Positions 10,004 through 18,566 of a stretch of DNA of 64,000 nucleotides are shown here, in pieces. The position numbers and the translations under genes are program-made. The stretch comes from Klebsiella pneumoniae. Its GTDB lineage: Bacteria > Desulfobacterota > Binatia > UBA12015. A model generated the notes under the pieces. That model had not been told where the DNA came from. It saw only the letters and a list, made by a program, of their open reading frames with translations, and ran no database searches. Where the stretch lies: NCBI GenBank assembly GCA_945872365.1, contig CAMBZJ010000001.1, positions 113,454 through 177,453 of the forward strand, read 5' to 3'. Position 1 is the stretch's first letter. Every line of letters begins with the position of its first letter.

Positions 10004-11152
10004 ATGAGTGACGTCTACGTCGTCGGCATCGACATGATCAAGTTCATGAAGGCGGGCACCGGCCCCGCCGTGGAGCAACTGGGAGCCCAGGCGGCGCTGA
10101 TGGCGCTCGACGACTGCGGGCTCAAGATCCAGGACATGCAGGCTCTCTACTGCGGCAACCTCGGCCAGGCCGACGCGATGGTCGGCCAGCGCGTGCTGCA
10201 GCAAATCGGCCAGACCGGCATCCCGGTGGTGAACTGCGCAAACGCCTGCGCGACCGGTGCGACGGCCTTCCGCGAGGCCTGGATGTCGATCAAGGCGGGC
10301 GTCAACGACGTCGTGCTCGCCGTCGGCGTCGAGAAGATGGGCGCGGGCCTGCTCGGCGGAGGCGGTGGCCGCAAGGGGATTCCGCGCGAGGGCCTGCTCG
10401 GCTCGATGACGATGCCCGCGGTCTTCGCCGAGGCCGGACAGGAGCATGCCCGGAAGTACGGCACCACCTTCGAGCAATTCGCCAAGGTCTCGGTGAAGAA
10501 CCACCACCACTCGACCCTGAACCCCAAGGCGATGTACCAGATCGAGACGCCACTCGAGACGGTCATGGGCGCCGAGATGATCGCCTACCCGAACACCAAG
10601 CTCATGTGCTCGGTGAACGTCGACGGCTCGGCCGCGGCCGTGCTGTGCAGCGAGGCCAAGGCAAAGCAGCTCGGCCTCATGAAGCGCGCGGTCCGCGTGA
10701 AGGCGTCGGTCATGACGAGCGACCCCTGGCAGGAGCGCGACCTCGTCATGCCCGACGTGAACACCTGCACGCGACTCGCCGCGAAGAAGGCCTACGAGAC
10801 CGCCGGCGTCGGCCCCGAGGACATCGACCTCGTCGAGCTGCACGACTGCTTCGCGACCGCCGAGCTGCTGCACTACGAGAACCTCTCGCTTTGCAAGGAC
10901 GGCGAGGCCGGACGGATGATCGACAGCGGTGCGACCTCGATCGGCGGCAAGATCCCGGTGAATCTCTCCGGCGGCCTGCTCTCGAAGGGCCACCCGCTCG
11001 GCGCGACCGGCATCGCGAACATCTACGAGATCTCGACCCACCTGCGCGGCGAGGCGGGTAAGCGCCAGGTGCCGAACGCGCGGCTCGGGCTCACGCACGT
11101 CATCGGGCTCGGCAGCGCGTGCGCGATCCACGTGCTCGAGAAGGTCGCCTGA
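10004..11152 (+). CDS. Thiolase family protein (SCP-x/acetyl-CoA acetyltransferase type)
   Basis: 382 residues of the SCP2-thiolase type. Seen: the catalytic Cys82 in NACATGA, the HDCF motif near residue 281, and the GHPLGATG loop near 330 with the second active-site His. These residues are those of a true thiolase, unlike the Ltp2-like aldolase at 58566, which has tyrosines instead. The reaction would be thiolytic cleavage or condensation of 3-ketoacyl-CoA in the cytoplasm. A strong ribosome site (GAGGAGATC) precedes the ATG. It is paired with the DUF35 protein upstream. Possible substrates include fatty or sterol-derived acyl-CoAs. Confidence 0.93.
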   Translation: MSDVYVVGIDMIKFMKAGTGPAVEQLGAQAALMALDDCGLKIQDMQALYCGNLGQADAMVGQRVLQQIGQTGIPVVNCANACATGATAFREAWMSIKAGVNDVVLAVGVEKMGAGLLGGGGGRKGIPREGLLGSMTMPAVFAEAGQEHARKYGTTFEQFAKVSVKNHHHSTLNPKAMYQIETPLETVMGAEMIAYPNTKLMCSVNVDGSAAAVLCSEAKAKQLGLMKRAVRVKASVMTSDPWQERDLVMPDVNTCTRLAAKKAYETAGVGPEDIDLVELHDCFATAELLHYENLSLCKDGEAGRMIDSGATSIGGKIPVNLSGGLLSKGHPLGATGIANIYEISTHLRGEAGKRQVPNARLGLTHVIGLGSACAIHVLEKVA

Positions 11153-11163
11153 CGGGCCGGCCC

Positions 11164-11646
11164 ATGCGCATCGGGGTGGTGAGCGACACCCACAACCACC
11201 TCGCCAACGTCGCTCGCATCGTCGAACTGCTGAACCGCGCCGGTGTGGACCACGTCGTCCACACCGGCGACATCACCCAGCCCAAGACCCTCGACGTTCT
11301 CGCCCGGCTCGTAGCACCGCTCACCGGCGTGCTCGGCAACAACGACCTAGGCGAGCGCGAAGGGCTGGTCGCGGCGGCCGGCCGCCACGGCATGACGCTG
11401 GTCGACCCGCCGCTTTCACTCGAACTCGGCGAGCGCCGCCTGCTCGTCGCCCACGATCCCCGGGTCCTCGCCGGCCGCGACGACTTCGAACTCGCGCTGC
11501 ACGGGCACACCCACCGGCACTCGGTCGTCCGCGAGGCGGGTCGCCTCGTGCTGAACCCCGGCGAGTGCGCCGGGCACCTCCCCGGCCAGAACTCGGTCGG
11601 GATCGTCGACCTCGGCGGGCTGGAGGTCGAGATCCTGCGCTTCTAG
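11164..11646 (+). CDS. YfcE/MJ0936-type metallophosphoesterase
   Basis: 160-residue calcineurin-like phosphoesterase. Seen: DTHNH (residues 8-12), VVHTGDI, GNND and HGHTHRH, the metal-binding motifs of the two-metal site, in family order. Length equals YfcE-type phosphodiesterases. Physiological substrate unknown. It starts 11 bases after the thiolase gene and may be co-transcribed, but a functional link is not evident. Confidence 0.9.
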   Translation: MRIGVVSDTHNHLANVARIVELLNRAGVDHVVHTGDITQPKTLDVLARLVAPLTGVLGNNDLGEREGLVAAAGRHGMTLVDPPLSLELGERRLLVAHDPRVLAGRDDFELALHGHTHRHSVVREAGRLVLNPGECAGHLPGQNSVGIVDLGGLEVEILRF

Positions 11647-11756
11647 GCGTTTGCGCAGGCCGGGGGGCGGACGCACCCGCGTGCCGCTTGGCTCTCGCCG
11701 CGAGCGTCGGCATTCTTCTCCCTTGCGCGCCCCGGGGAATCCGGCGACAAGAGCGC

Positions 11757-14039
11757 GTGCACACGACGACTCGCTCCCGGACCCGCCACCTCGCCACGCT
11801 CCTTGCGATGGCACTCCTCGCCATCGCGGTCGCCTCTCCCCGGGCCGCCGTCGCGACGGACACGCCCTTCACGGTGCGCCCGAGCGTGCACCAGGTCGCC
11901 GTCCTCGACGCGCCTCCGGGCGCGGTCGTCCGCCTGCTGCGCAACGGTGAGCGACTCCAGGAGGCGGCGATCGACTCGCTCGGTTCGCACCTCTTCCGCA
12001 ACGTCGAGTCCGGGCCGGGTTACCGCGTTCGGGTGATCGACGGCACGCGACTGCGCCGCTCCACCGCCTTCGAGGTCCTCGATGCAAAAGCGACGCCCGA
12101 CGCTTCGCTCTACGCGGGCCAGGTGCTGCCGACCTCGAACCTGGGTCCGAACGCCGGCTACGGCTACCTCAGGATGCGCGACGGCACGACGCTCTCGGCG
12201 CAGGTCGCCTTGCCCGGCCCGCCCGAAAAGGGTCCCTACCCGGTGGTCGTCGAGTACTCCGGCTACGACCCGTCGAGCCCGTCGACCGGGCAGCCGCAGT
12301 ACAAGCTGCTCCTGCCGAGCCTCGGCATCGCCTGGGTCGGCGTGAACATCCGCGGCACCGGCTGTTCCGGGGGCGCCTTCAACTACTTCGAGAACCTCCA
12401 GGCCCTCGACGGCTACGACGTGATCGAGACGGTCGCGGCGCAACCGTGGTCGAACGGGCACGTCGGCATGGTCGGGATCTCCTACGCGGGCATCAGCCAG
12501 CTCTTCGTCGCCCGCACCCGCCCGCCGCACCTCGATGCGATCACGCCGGTGTCGGTGATCGACGACACCTGGCGCGGCACGCTCTACCCCGGCGGGATCG
12601 CCAACGACGGCTTCGCGCTCTCCTGGGCAAGGGAGCGGGTCGAGCAGAATGCCTGGCCCAACCCGAACGCCCCGGGCTGGGTGGTCTCGCGCATCTCCGG
12701 CGGCGACACGACCTGCGCCGACAATATGCTGTTGCGCGGCCAGAACGTCGACCTGCTCGACCAGCTCGAGAAGCACCCCAACCCGTCGCCCGAACTCGAC
12801 CCCGAGTTCACCTACGACTTCCCCAAGGGCAGCGACTCGCTCGCCCCGGCGGAGTTCGTCGACCGGATCACGGCGCGGGTCTTCATCGCCGGCGCATGGC
12901 AGGACGAGCAGACCGGCGGACACTGGCCGGTCATGCTCGACCGCTTCTCGCCCGACACCTTCGTGCGCGTCGTCGCGCAGAACGGGGTCCACACCGAGTC
13001 GCTCGACCCGCTCGTCGCGGCCGAGATGATCGAGTTCCTGCAGCTCTATCTGGTCGGCATCGTGCCGGAGATCCCGGCCGGCACCCGCGCCTTCGCGCCG
13101 TTGCTCTGGAGCACGATCGCCGGCATCTCGGGCTTGTCGTTCCCGCCCGATCGCTTCACCGGAATGACCTACGCCGACGCCCGAGCCGCCTTCGAGGCCG
13201 AGCCGCCGGTGCGCATCCTGTGGGAGACCGGCAACGCCGACGGCTTCATCCCCGGCGCGCTCATGCCGCGCGGAGAGTCGCGCTACGACGCCTGGCCGAT
13301 CCCCGAGGCGAAGCCCACCGCCTACTACCTCCAGCCCGACGGCCGCCTGCGCCGGAGGCACCCGCGCGCCCCGGGCGGCCTGCACGAATATGCGCCCGAT
13401 CCGTCGCTGCGGCCGCGCAAGGACTTCAAGTCGGGCAATATCTGGGCGGCGACGCCGACCTACGACTGGCGACCGGTGGTCGACGGAGCGTCGCTCGCGT
13501 ACATGACCAAGGTGCTGCAGGAGCCGGTCTCGATGGCCGGCACCGCGAGCGTCGACCTCTGGATCTCCTCGACGGCGACCGACTCCGACCTACAGGCGAC
13601 ATTGAGCGAGATCCTGCCCGACGGCAACGAACGCTACGTCCAGAGCGGCTGGCTCCGGCTGAGCCACCGCGCGGTCGACCCGGAGCGCTCCACGCCCCTG
13701 CTTCCGTTCCACTCCGATTACGTCGAGGACCTGCAGCCGCTCGTGCCCGGTGAGTTCGTCGAGGCGCGCATCGCGATCTTCCCGTTCGCGCACCAGTTCC
13801 GCGCCGGAAGCCGCATCCGGCTCACGATCCAGGCCCCCGGCGGCGATCGGCCGGAGTGGACCTTCGCCACACCCGCGACCGGTGGTGCGGTCGTGAACCG
13901 GATCCTGATCGACCCGGATCACCGCTCCCGTGTCGTCCTGCCGGTCCTGCCGTCGGGCCCCGACCTCGGTGCGGCAGTGGCCGCGTGCCCTTCGATCCGC
14001 TCGCAGCCCTGCCGGTCCTACGTCGCGCCCGCGTCCTGA
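11757..14039 (+). CDS. CocE/NonD-family secreted hydrolase (X-Pro dipeptidyl-peptidase type)
   Basis: 760 residues from a GTG start. Seen: a signal peptide (RTRHLATLLAMALLAIAVAS, cut near AVA), a catalytic alpha/beta hydrolase domain with VVVEYSGYDP, NIRGTGCSGG, the nucleophile elbow GISYAG, later Asp and His regions (NGVHTES), a cap domain, and a C-terminal jelly-roll (roughly 520-740; SVDLWISSTATDSDLQATL). This is the build of cocaine esterase and X-Pro peptidases of the S15/CocE family: ester or amide hydrolysis outside the cytoplasm. A TTGCGC sequence at -34 hints at a leaderless mRNA. Substrate unknown. Confidence 0.9.
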   Translation: MHTTTRSRTRHLATLLAMALLAIAVASPRAAVATDTPFTVRPSVHQVAVLDAPPGAVVRLLRNGERLQEAAIDSLGSHLFRNVESGPGYRVRVIDGTRLRRSTAFEVLDAKATPDASLYAGQVLPTSNLGPNAGYGYLRMRDGTTLSAQVALPGPPEKGPYPVVVEYSGYDPSSPSTGQPQYKLLLPSLGIAWVGVNIRGTGCSGGAFNYFENLQALDGYDVIETVAAQPWSNGHVGMVGISYAGISQLFVARTRPPHLDAITPVSVIDDTWRGTLYPGGIANDGFALSWARERVEQNAWPNPNAPGWVVSRISGGDTTCADNMLLRGQNVDLLDQLEKHPNPSPELDPEFTYDFPKGSDSLAPAEFVDRITARVFIAGAWQDEQTGGHWPVMLDRFSPDTFVRVVAQNGVHTESLDPLVAAEMIEFLQLYLVGIVPEIPAGTRAFAPLLWSTIAGISGLSFPPDRFTGMTYADARAAFEAEPPVRILWETGNADGFIPGALMPRGESRYDAWPIPEAKPTAYYLQPDGRLRRRHPRAPGGLHEYAPDPSLRPRKDFKSGNIWAATPTYDWRPVVDGASLAYMTKVLQEPVSMAGTASVDLWISSTATDSDLQATLSEILPDGNERYVQSGWLRLSHRAVDPERSTPLLPFHSDYVEDLQPLVPGEFVEARIAIFPFAHQFRAGSRIRLTIQAPGGDRPEWTFATPATGGAVVNRILIDPDHRSRVVLPVLPSGPDLGAAVAACPSIRSQPCRSYVAPAS

Positions 14040-14049
14040 GCGGCGATCC

Positions 14050-15075
14050 TTAGCCCGTCCGCTCCGGCGACCACGACATCCCGAGCTGCACGATTCTCTG
14101 CAGCAGCTCGGGGTAGCCGAGCCCCGCGTGCTCGGCCGACTCGGCGAAGTCCTCGCCATAGGCGAGTTGCGGGTTCGGGTTCGCCTCGAGCACGAAGGGT
14201 CGCCCGTCGGCGGCGAGCCGGAAGTCGATGCGGGCGTACCCGTTCAGCTGGAGCGCGCGGAAGACGCGCTTGGCGAGCCGCGGGATCGCCTGGGCGACGC
14301 CGTTGGGCAGGTCCTTCGCGGCGCTCGTCTTCACGCCGACCTTCTTCTGGTAGGCCGGGTCCCACTTTACCCGCTGGGTCGCGATCCTCGGCGCGTCGTC
14401 GGGCAGCTTCGTGAAGCCGAGTTCCCAGGTCGGAAAGACCTGGAGACGGTCGTTGCCGACCACGCCGACGTAGAGTTCGCGGCCGTCGACGTACTGCTCG
14501 GCGATCGCGTGCGTGCCGTGGCGCTCGTGCATGAGCTTCACCCGTGCCGCGAGTTCCTCGTCGCCGTGGACGATCGAGGCCTGCGAGATCCCCACCGAGC
14601 CCTCCTTGTTGAGCGACTTCACGATGAGTGGAAAGCGCAGGCGGGCCGGCCGGCGGAACTTCTGCCCGCGCCGGAACACCGCGAACTCCGGCGTCGGGAT
14701 GCGGTGCGAGGCGAGCAGCATCTTCGAGATCGCCTTGTCGCGCGCCAGCAGGAGGCCCCGCGGATTGCAGCCGGTGTAGGGAACCTGCAGCAGTTCGAGA
14801 TAGCTCACGACGTTCTGGTCGTAGATCGGGACGCCGTGGAAGTCCTCGAGCAGGTTGAAGACGGCCTGCGGCTTGCGCTCCTCGACCGCGGCGCGGATCG
14901 CGCCGAGATCGCTGCCGACGCCCAGCGTGTGCACCTCGTGGCCCGCGTTCGCGAGCGTCGCGACGACGTCGTACTCCATCTTCCAGTCGGCGGTGCGCAG
15001 CTCCGAGGACTTCGGGTTCTCCGGCGGCTTCAGCCGCTCGTCGACCAGCGCCAGGATGCGCAGCGGGCGGCTCAA
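14050..15075 (-). CDS. ATP-grasp ligase, D-alanine-D-alanine ligase-like
   Basis: 341 residues. Seen: VPYTGCNPRGLLLARDKAIS and PLIVKSLNKEGSVGIS (ATP-grasp nucleotide-binding core), EQYVDGRELYVGVVG, and the metal-binding end RIDFRL...FVLEANPNPQL. These match the Ddl branch of carboxylate-amine ligases, but the N-terminal domain is unlike housekeeping Ddl, so another peptide-bond substrate is likely. The TTG start at 15075 overlaps the stop of the upstream metallopeptidase gene (TTGA), which implies translational coupling. The pair suggests one pathway that makes and trims an unusual peptide or amide; that is inference. Confidence 0.82.
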   Translation of the reverse strand: MSRPLRILALVDERLKPPENPKSSELRTADWKMEYDVVATLANAGHEVHTLGVGSDLGAIRAAVEERKPQAVFNLLEDFHGVPIYDQNVVSYLELLQVPYTGCNPRGLLLARDKAISKMLLASHRIPTPEFAVFRRGQKFRRPARLRFPLIVKSLNKEGSVGISQASIVHGDEELAARVKLMHERHGTHAIAEQYVDGRELYVGVVGNDRLQVFPTWELGFTKLPDDAPRIATQRVKWDPAYQKKVGVKTSAAKDLPNGVAQAIPRLAKRVFRALQLNGYARIDFRLAADGRPFVLEANPNPQLAYGEDFAESAEHAGLGYPELLQRIVQLGMSWSPERTG

Positions 15076-16139
15076 AGCGAGTACCTCGGCCGCTTGCTCT
15101 GGAGCGCACTCATGGTGTGGACGGCCAGCAGGATCGAGAAGTCGATCATGGTTTCCTCCTCGCCCGCCGCGAGCCGGAGTCGCAGCACGCGGCAACGCCG
15201 CATGATGTCCTCGAGCACCTGGTCGATCGCGTACTGGTAGGCGCCGGTCGTGCGCGCGACGCGCTCGCGGACCTCGCGGCGCACCCGGCGCAGGAAGCTC
15301 GCCGCCGTCGGCTGATCGCGGAACTCCGGCCCATCGGAGAAGAGTCGCCGCAGGTCGGCGTCGCGCACGTCGGGCGCACCGACCGCGTAGCGCTTGCGCT
15401 TGTCGGCGTAGTGCTCGCCGAGCGTCCGGCGCAGGCGCCGCAGCGGGTCGATCTCGCGGCGCGAGGTAACCAGCGGGCGGCGCCCCGCGACGCAGTCGAA
15501 CATGAGTTCGTCCACGTACTCGAGCTTGCGCAGTGCGGGCCAGTCGGCGTAGCCGCGCCGCCAGGCCGAGCGCGGCGTGAGCCAGACCGCGAAGGTCTCG
15601 GCGAAGTCCTCGTCGGGGTGGCTCTGCGCGTACCAGGACTCGAGGTGCAGGACGTGGTTGCGACTGTGGGGACGCGGCGCGTAGGAGTCCGGGTAGGGCT
15701 GCGACGACGGCCCGAAGAGCTGCTGGCGGCGCCGGAAGCGACGCAGCTTGTAGGCGTTGTCGATCGCGTGCCCGGCCTCGTGGCGCAGGATCTTCATGCA
15801 CCACTCGGGCGTGCCGCCCTCGACCTCGAGCATCTGCGACTCCTCGAGCCGCGCGAGCCGCGGGTGCGCCATGTAGAACGGGATCGCCATGCCGGCGATG
15901 CCGTCGGGCGTGAACCAGTCGTCGGAGAGCCAGAAGTGCGGCAGCATGCCGATGCCGCAACGCTCGAGGTCGCGGGCGAGCTGCTCGATGCGCTCCTCGA
16001 GGCGCGACCCCCCGATCGAGACGTCCTCGGCCAGATCGCACAGGCGCAGCCCGAGCAACTCGCGGTCGTCCCAGTCGGCCCAGGCCGGCTCGCGGGAGCG
16101 ACGCCCGCGGCGCGGCGCTGTTCGGGTACCCCCGGGCAT
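15072..16139 (-). CDS. Putative zinc-binding metallopeptidase (Peptidase_Mx-like)
   Basis: 355 residues. Seen: the zinc site RHEAGHAIDNAYKL (about residues 121-134), a downstream acidic block HPDEDFAETFAVWL that supplies a further ligand, and conserved WADWDDRELLGLRLCDL near the N-terminus. No signal peptide, so probably cytoplasmic. The family is known from many bacteria but its substrate is not established. The ATG at 16139 follows a TTGACC-N17-TAGCGT promoter-like element by a few bases. Its stop overlaps the start of the ATP-grasp gene. Confidence 0.82.
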   Translation of the reverse strand: MPGGTRTAPRRGRRSREPAWADWDDRELLGLRLCDLAEDVSIGGSRLEERIEQLARDLERCGIGMLPHFWLSDDWFTPDGIAGMAIPFYMAHPRLARLEESQMLEVEGGTPEWCMKILRHEAGHAIDNAYKLRRFRRRQQLFGPSSQPYPDSYAPRPHSRNHVLHLESWYAQSHPDEDFAETFAVWLTPRSAWRRGYADWPALRKLEYVDELMFDCVAGRRPLVTSRREIDPLRRLRRTLGEHYADKRKRYAVGAPDVRDADLRRLFSDGPEFRDQPTAASFLRRVRREVRERVARTTGAYQYAIDQVLEDIMRRCRVLRLRLAAGEEETMIDFSILLAVHTMSALQSKRPRYSL

Positions 16140-16149
16140 CAGGGGGCGG

Positions 16150-16178
16150 ACGCTATGCGAGCGCGGCCAACGGGTCAA
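16150..16178 (-). promoter_or_regulatory. Putative promoter of the metallopeptidase/ATP-grasp operon
   Basis: Minus strand: TTGACC (16173-16178), exact 17-base spacer, TAGCGT (16150-16155). A transcript would begin only about four bases before the ATG at 16139, so the message would be nearly leaderless. Confidence 0.5.
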
Positions 16179-16248
16179 TTTCGACGCCCCGGGGGTCGCC
16201 CGGGACTCGCCGCGCTGCGGGCCGGGCCACGCCGCGCGCGCCGGGCGG

Positions 16249-16282
16249 TTGACACCCGCGCCCACTGGCCTACCGAGCAGGC
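16249..16282 (+). promoter_or_regulatory. Putative leaderless promoter of the FAD oxidoreductase pair
   Basis: A perfect TTGACA at 16249-16254 lies 34 bases before the ATG at 16283, with TACCGA at 16271-16276 in the -10 position. No ribosome site is seen between. Confidence 0.5.
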
Positions 16283-17311
16283 ATGATCCGTTCCGCACTC
16301 GTCGTCGGAGCAGGGCTTGCGGGGCTCGTCGCAGCGCAGCGTCTCGCTGCCGCCGGGATTCGCGTGACCGTGTTCGACAAGGGCCGCGGACCCGGTGGGC
16401 GCATGGCCACCCGGCGCGAAGGCGACGCCTGCTGGGACCACGGCGCGCAGTTCTTCACCGCACGCGACCCGCGCTTCGCCGAGATGGTCGCGCGGTGGAC
16501 CCGGGAAGGCGTCGCCACCCGCTGGGATCGTGCCGCCGGGCCAACCGTCGTCGACCGGCTGCCGCGTGCGCGCGGCGTGCCGACCATGAGCGCCCTGGGG
16601 CGATACCTGTGCCGCGGACTCGATGTGCGCCTGGCGTCGCCGATCGAAGCCGTCCTCTGCGGCGACGACGAGGGAATCGATCGACCCGGATGCGACGGCC
16701 CATGGCGAGCGAGGCCAGCGCTGCAAGGCGTCGCGGGTGCCGTCGAGGGGGCCGCCGAGTTCGCCGCGCAGGCCATGGTCCTCACCGCGCCCGTCCCGCA
16801 GTCTCTCGCCCTGCTCGACGCCGGCGGTGTCGTCCTCGCCGACACCGACCGCGCGATGCTCGAGCGCATCGGCTACGATCCGTGCCTCGCCCTGCTGGCG
16901 ACCCTCGACGGGCCGAGTCGACTTCCCCCGCCCGGTGCCCTCGAACCCGCCGCGGGACCACTCGGCTGGATTGCCGACAACCACGCCAAGGGCGTCTCCC
17001 CGGTCCCGACGGCGACAATCCACGCCACGGCTGCGTGGTCGACGGAGAACTGGGAGCGCGACCGGAACACCGTCGCCGGCGAACTGCTGCGCGCCGCCCT
17101 GCCCCTCCTTGGCGTCGGCGTGAAGGAGTGGCGGCTGCACGCGTGGCGGTACGCCCGGCCCACGGTCCTGCACGACGCCCCGTGCCTGCTCGTCCGGGCT
17201 CCCCGTCGGCTGGTCTTTGCCGGCGACGCCTTCGTCGCGCCGAGGGTCGAGGGGGCCGCCCTCTCGGGACTTGCGGCGGCCGACGCCCTCTTGCAGGAGA
17301 ACGCCCCATGA
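16283..17311 (+). CDS. Renalase-like FAD-dependent oxidoreductase
   Basis: 342 residues. Seen: the Rossmann dinucleotide site [15 protein letters not shown] at the N-terminus, the FDKGRGPGGRMATRR block (GGRM, FAD pyrophosphate contact) and WDHGAQFFTARD, which is characteristic of renalase-like proteins, and a C-terminal LVFAGDAFVAPRVEGAALSG closing the FAD site. Likely oxidises a small amine or dihydropyridine-type substrate in the cytoplasm; the true substrate is unknown. Its stop overlaps the start of the next gene by four bases, so the two oxidoreductases are coupled. Confidence 0.88.
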   Translation: MIRSALVVGAGLAGLVAAQRLAAAGIRVTVFDKGRGPGGRMATRREGDACWDHGAQFFTARDPRFAEMVARWTREGVATRWDRAAGPTVVDRLPRARGVPTMSALGRYLCRGLDVRLASPIEAVLCGDDEGIDRPGCDGPWRARPALQGVAGAVEGAAEFAAQAMVLTAPVPQSLALLDAGGVVLADTDRAMLERIGYDPCLALLATLDGPSRLPPPGALEPAAGPLGWIADNHAKGVSPVPTATIHATAAWSTENWERDRNTVAGELLRAALPLLGVGVKEWRLHAWRYARPTVLHDAPCLLVRAPRRLVFAGDAFVAPRVEGAALSGLAAADALLQENAP

Positions 17312-18540
17312 AGCCGCAGGAGACGCCGGAGGTCGCGATCGTCGGGGCCGGGCTCGCCGGGCTCGCCTGCGCACGGGTCCTCGCCCGCGCCGGGCGCCGC
17401 GTCGTCGTGTTCGACCAGGCCGATGCTCCGGGCGGCCGCATGCGCACCGACGTCGTCGACGGATTCCGGCTCGACCGCGGTTTCCAGGTGTTGCTCACCG
17501 CCTACCCCGAGGCCCGCCTCGTACTCGATTACCCGCGCCTCGACCTGCGCGCCTTCTACCCCGGGGCGCTCGTGCGCTTCGGCGGTGCCTTCCACCGGGT
17601 CGCCGATCCCTGGCGACGCCCGCTCGACGGCCTGCTCGGCGTCGCGAGTCCGATCGGCTCGATCGCCGACAAGCTGCGCGTCGGCCGGCTTCGCCTGGAG
17701 GCCACGGCCGCGAGCCTCGAAGCAATCGCCTCCCGGCCCGAGACGAGCACCCGCGACGCGCTCGCGGCGCGCGGCTTCGGCGGCGCGATGCGAGAGCGTT
17801 TCTTCCGGCCGTTTCTCGGTGGCGTGTTCCTGGAGGAGGAATTGCGGACCTCGAGCCGGATGCTCGAGTTCGTCTGGAAGATGTTCGCCGCTGGCGACAT
17901 CGCCGTGCCCGCGCTCGGCATGGAGGAGATCCCGCGACAGCTCGCCGCCGGCCTGGATCCGGGAACCATCCGCACCGGCGTCGCGGTCGCCGCCCTCGAA
18001 CCCGGCGGATTGCGCCTCGCCGACGGCACGCGCACAGACGCGCGCGCGGTCGTCGTCGCGGCCGACGGCCCCACCGCTGCACGCCTGCTCGGCGAAGCCG
18101 ATCCCGGTTCGCGTGCGGTGACCTGCCACTACTTTGCGGCACCGCGCTCGCCGCTCGGCGAGCCCATCCTGGTCCTGAACGGCGAGGGGTCGGCCGACGG
18201 CCCGGTGAACAACCTCTGCGTGATGAGCGACGTGTCCCCCCTCTACGCGCCCGCCGGGCAGGCGCTCGTCTCCGCGACCGTGCTCGAGGGCACGCCCGAT
18301 GCGACCGAAGGCGTAGTCGCCCAGTTGCGCCGCTGGTACGGAGCCGAGGTCGACGGTTGGCACCACCTGCGCGCCTGCCGCATCGCACACGCGCTGCCCG
18401 AGCGAGCCCCCCTGCGCGACGTGCGGTTGCGCGACGGCGTCTACCGCTGCGGCGATTGGTGCGAGCAGGCGTCGATCAACGGGGCCCTGATCGCGGGGCG
18501 CCGCGCGGGCGAGGCGGTGCTCGCCGACCTGCACGGCTGA
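17308..18540 (+). CDS. NAD(P)/FAD-dependent oxidoreductase (amine oxidase/desaturase type)
   Basis: 410 residues. Seen: [21 protein letters not shown] (GxGxxG), [20 protein letters not shown] (second FAD contact), [14 protein letters not shown] typical of the protoporphyrinogen oxidase/phytoene desaturase-like group, and a C-terminal [26 protein letters not shown]-closing motif. The substrate is not predictable. The ATG (17308) overlaps the previous stop (ATGA), and the two genes share a promoter. Having two distantly related FAD oxidoreductases in one transcript suggests successive steps on one compound. Confidence 0.87.
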   Translation: MKPQETPEVAIVGAGLAGLACARVLARAGRRVVVFDQADAPGGRMRTDVVDGFRLDRGFQVLLTAYPEARLVLDYPRLDLRAFYPGALVRFGGAFHRVADPWRRPLDGLLGVASPIGSIADKLRVGRLRLEATAASLEAIASRPETSTRDALAARGFGGAMRERFFRPFLGGVFLEEELRTSSRMLEFVWKMFAAGDIAVPALGMEEIPRQLAAGLDPGTIRTGVAVAALEPGGLRLADGTRTDARAVVVAADGPTAARLLGEADPGSRAVTCHYFAAPRSPLGEPILVLNGEGSADGPVNNLCVMSDVSPLYAPAGQALVSATVLEGTPDATEGVVAQLRRWYGAEVDGWHHLRACRIAHALPERAPLRDVRLRDGVYRCGDWCEQASINGALIAGRRAGEAVLADLHG

Positions 18541-18566
18541 GCCTCGCCGCCCACCGCCCGGAGCGC

